From the NCBI GenBank assembly GCA_051208035.1, contig JBPJFZ010000008.1, positions 1-64,000 of the forward strand: 64,000 bases of DNA, written 5' to 3'. Within the stretch, counting starts at the first letter, position 1; each line of letters starts with the position of its first letter. This stretch comes from JACKOB01 sp024234575 (lineage in GTDB: Bacteria > Pseudomonadota > Gammaproteobacteria > Pseudomonadales > Oleiphilaceae). This document shows positions 62,459 through 64,000 of the stretch, one piece after another. Below the pieces are notes generated by a model. That model made no database searches. It was not told the DNA's origin and was given only the letters and a program-made list of their open reading frames with translations. Both the position numbers and the translations under genes were made by a program.

Positions 62459-63340
62459 TTAACAGTCAAAGCGAATAATGAAGTTCTGGTTGTTGGCAAT
62501 GGGTTCACCCAAGCTGATGACACCCTTGCCCTGCAGGGGTAACTCTTCTCTTTTTAGAAAGAGTTCTGGTTCACCGCCGGTTTTAACCCAGGTGCCATTG
62601 GTGCTGTGGTCTACCAGGACAAACTTGTTGCGTCGAAATTCAATCCAGGCGTGCTTGCGAGACGCAAAAGGAGAGGGTACTACCAGGTCGCATTCAGCGT
62701 CACGGCCGATAGTGTAATCGGTCATTGCTGGTGTCACTGCAATAATGGTTCCCTGCACATGAATAGTAATTTTGCTGATAGACGTTTCCCGGTTCACGGG
62801 TTTGATAACGGGCATCAGTGCCGTCATGCTGCCAGTGTTTTCTTCCCAATTTATCAGACAAATGGGCACGCTTTCTTTAAATGCTTTAATTTTCGCGTAG
62901 TCGAACCGCTTAGCGTAAAGCTGGTTCTCTGGTGATAAACAGTCCACAGTAATTTCTGAGGTGACAATCTGCCAGGGGTTGGCGACGGCAACCATTCTTG
63001 CGGCGGTATTAACGGCGTCACCGAAGACATCGTTGTTTTCTAATATCGCAGGGCCATAATGATAGCCCACACGCACTGCGACAGAACCTCTGGCTGCTTC
63101 GAAGTGTTGCTGGATGGCTCTGGCTGCGGCGGTAGCGGCATTAGGGTCATCAAACCTTGCCATGATTTCATCACCAATGGTTTTGATGACAATACCTGCA
63201 TTGATGTTAATCAGGCTTTCCATGATGCGCATGCTGCTTGATATCGCCTCTTTAGCGCGTTCATCCCCTATCTTTTTATAGAGGTCTGAGCTGCCAGCAA
63301 CATCGGCGAACAATACAGCATAATTTTGTGATGACATCAT
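62459..63340 (-). CDS. Class III nucleotidyl cyclase with C-terminal FHA domain
   Basis: A soluble 293-residue protein. The cyclase domain (about 5-165) retains the metal-binding Asp13 (LFADVAGSSD) and Asp57 (IKTIGDE), the adenine-type Lys53 and Asp108, and the transition-state Asn111 and Arg115 (GDAVNTAARM). It should therefore make cAMP. The C-terminal FHA domain (about 205-275) retains GR (212-213), SRKH (227-230) and NG (248-249), the phosphothreonine-binding set. Cyclase output may thus depend on a phosphorylated partner. It is divergent from a cyclic-nucleotide-binding gene. No Ser/Thr kinase lies in the window. Confidence 0.88.
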   Translation of the reverse strand: MMSSQNYAVLFADVAGSSDLYKKIGDERAKEAISSSMRIMESLININAGIVIKTIGDEIMARFDDPNAATAAARAIQQHFEAARGSVAVRVGYHYGPAILENNDVFGDAVNTAARMVAVANPWQIVTSEITVDCLSPENQLYAKRFDYAKIKAFKESVPICLINWEENTGSMTALMPVIKPVNRETSISKITIHVQGTIIAVTPAMTDYTIGRDAECDLVVPSPFASRKHAWIEFRRNKFVLVDHSTNGTWVKTGGEPELFLKREELPLQGKGVISLGEPIANNQNFIIRFDC

Positions 63341-63687
63341 CAGCTATCCGGAAATTCTCTTGTGTTGGGCTGGTATGCCTTGCCCTACAATTTAGTCGCT
63401 ACCCTGACCACCTAATCCTTTTGTCTAATACTCTCTTTATTATAGTCAGCTGTCTCAAGGTGCAAGGTGTTTTTACGCAGTATTTTCTAATATGTTCGGG
63501 TATTGCAGTCATGTTGCCGTGTAGATAAGGCTTCTGCAGAAATAGCATCAGGTTATAGCGTTGACTCTGGCTACATGCCAGGGTATCTGCAAGCTAAAAT
63601 TTGTCTAAAATTGAAGTGACTTTGACACATTGACTGATAGACTGAAGTGATAACACCTTCTTTTCCGGTAATAACGGTTATTGATTT
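63341..63687. other. Divergent intergenic region between cyclase and CNB genes
   Basis: This 347-bp gap holds no credible gene. For the rightward gene TTGACT (63561-63566) with a 17-bp spacer and TATCTG (63584-63589) is a possible promoter. A second TTGACA (63622) has no good -10. A short inverted repeat CTGGC/GCCAG lies between the first -35 and -10. AATAAC-G-GTTATT (63670-63682) is a 13-bp palindrome just before the start codon. Confidence 0.4.
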
Positions 63688-64000
63688 ATGATGCAACAAG
63701 GGCAGCTCAAACTGGATAACCTCAAGGCGCTTAATCCCTTGGGAAAATTGACGGATGAACAGTTGGTTTTGTTGGCCTCACGTGCACACACGCGGCACTT
63801 CAAAAAGCGTAGTCTGGTGCTGGAGCGGGGCTCTGCCGATCATCATGAATATTTTTTACTTGCAGGTACGGTAGTTCTTGAGGCGAGTGATGGACGCAAG
63901 GCTATGGTGGAGGCTGGTAGTGAACGAGCTCGTTCGGCACTGGCGCACCTGCAGCCCAGGCAATATAACGTTTTAGCCGCCTCTGACTGTGAATTTTTAG
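63688..64000 (+). CDS. Cyclic-nucleotide-binding-domain protein, partial
   Basis: The frame is open from the ATG at 63688 to the window edge (104 complete codons). The N-terminus (NPLGKLTDEQLVLLASRAHT) and the following segment, KKRSLVLERGSADHHEYFLLAG and TVVLEASDGR (given in two pieces), resemble the start of a Crp/cNMP-binding beta barrel. The phosphate-binding cassette would lie further on or is degenerate, and any output domain is outside the window. A second ATG follows directly. Its divergent partner makes a cyclic nucleotide, so this may be its receptor. Confidence 0.7.
   Translation, partial: MMQQGQLKLDNLKALNPLGKLTDEQLVLLASRAHTRHFKKRSLVLERGSADHHEYFLLAGTVVLEASDGRKAMVEAGSERARSALAHLQPRQYNVLAASDCEFL

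Noticed and set aside
62438..62461. Hairpin TAACCCT/AGGGTTA at the cyclase stop
   Set aside because: No T tract follows on the minus strand, so a terminator call is not supported.
63328..63528. A 66-codon plus-strand frame in the cyclase upstream gap
   Set aside because: It starts inside the cyclase N-terminus on the other strand and shows no conserved features.
63614..63631. Possible CRP site (AAGTGACTTTGACACATT)
   Set aside because: The two half-sites are one base out of the required spacing.
1..64000. Mobile elements, prophage, CRISPR, tRNA genes
   Set aside because: I saw no transposase or integrase genes, no regularly spaced repeats beyond the MraZ boxes, and no tRNA-like cloverleaf; a tRNAscan or IS search could still find something I missed.

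Overview
The window is chromosomal DNA from a gammaproteobacterium, most likely a marine relative of the Cellvibrionales/Pseudomonadales. Almost every protein resembles its Escherichia coli or Pseudomonas counterpart. The order rplM-rpsI-petABC-sspAB-(SIS protein)-yraN-lpoA-rsmI-rnpB-mraZ followed by the division and cell-wall (dcw) cluster, lpxC, dciA, an M23 peptidase and secA is the Pseudomonas-type order. The flagellar stator pair is the sodium type (PomA/PomB), which fits a marine habitat. No taxonomic search was possible, so this is inference from gene content and remembered sequences.

Layout. 1-122: 3' part of a 5S rRNA and its terminator, the end of an rRNA operon. 272-5496: leuA, a probable holD-type replication protein, rimI, prfC and yjjV. 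5664-6497: ribosomal proteins L13 and S9. 6765-9345: the three-subunit cytochrome bc1 complex. 9443-10512: stringent starvation proteins SspA and SspB. 10521-13370 (minus strand): a degenerate SIS-domain protein, yraN and the lipoprotein lpoA. 13584-14866: rsmI and the RNase P RNA. 15061-32463: the complete dcw cluster from its promoter and MraZ operator through mraZ, rsmH, ftsL, ftsI, murE, murF, mraY, murD, ftsW, murG, murC, ddl, ftsQ, ftsA and ftsZ, then lpxC to 33537. 33543-38208: dciA (minus), an M23 peptidase and secA. 38327-42939: argJ, a Nudix-ThiE fusion, moaC, moaA and ribA. 43041-46380 (minus): dxs, ispA and xseB. 46673-49190: pomA, pomB and a PilZ protein. 49194-52548: an NRDE protein (minus), a TSUP permease, lgt and thyA (minus). 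52719-59734 (minus): two very large tandem Aer-like chemoreceptors. 59920-62332: folA and ilvD (convergent). 62459-64000: a nucleotidyl cyclase with an FHA domain and, divergent from it, a cyclic-nucleotide-binding protein cut by the window edge.

How the genes work together. The dcw block makes lipid II (murE, murF, mraY, murD, murG, murC, ddl) and builds the septum (ftsL, ftsI, ftsW, ftsQ, ftsA, ftsZ). LpoA and the M23 peptidase act on the same cell wall, and lpxC starts lipid A synthesis. PomAB, the PilZ protein and the two chemoreceptors belong to motility and chemotaxis. The cyclase and the cyclic-nucleotide-binding protein look like a local cAMP module.

Most of the window is conserved core genome. 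I saw no prophage, insertion sequence, CRISPR array or defence island. The most interesting items are the tandem 1,192- and 1,067-residue receptors with C-terminal WxxF tails, the cyclase-FHA/CNB pair, the SIS protein that has lost its family motifs, the cryptic psi-subunit candidate before rimI, the four 10-bp-phased MraZ boxes just downstream of the dcw promoter, and several perfect palindromes in intergenic gaps.
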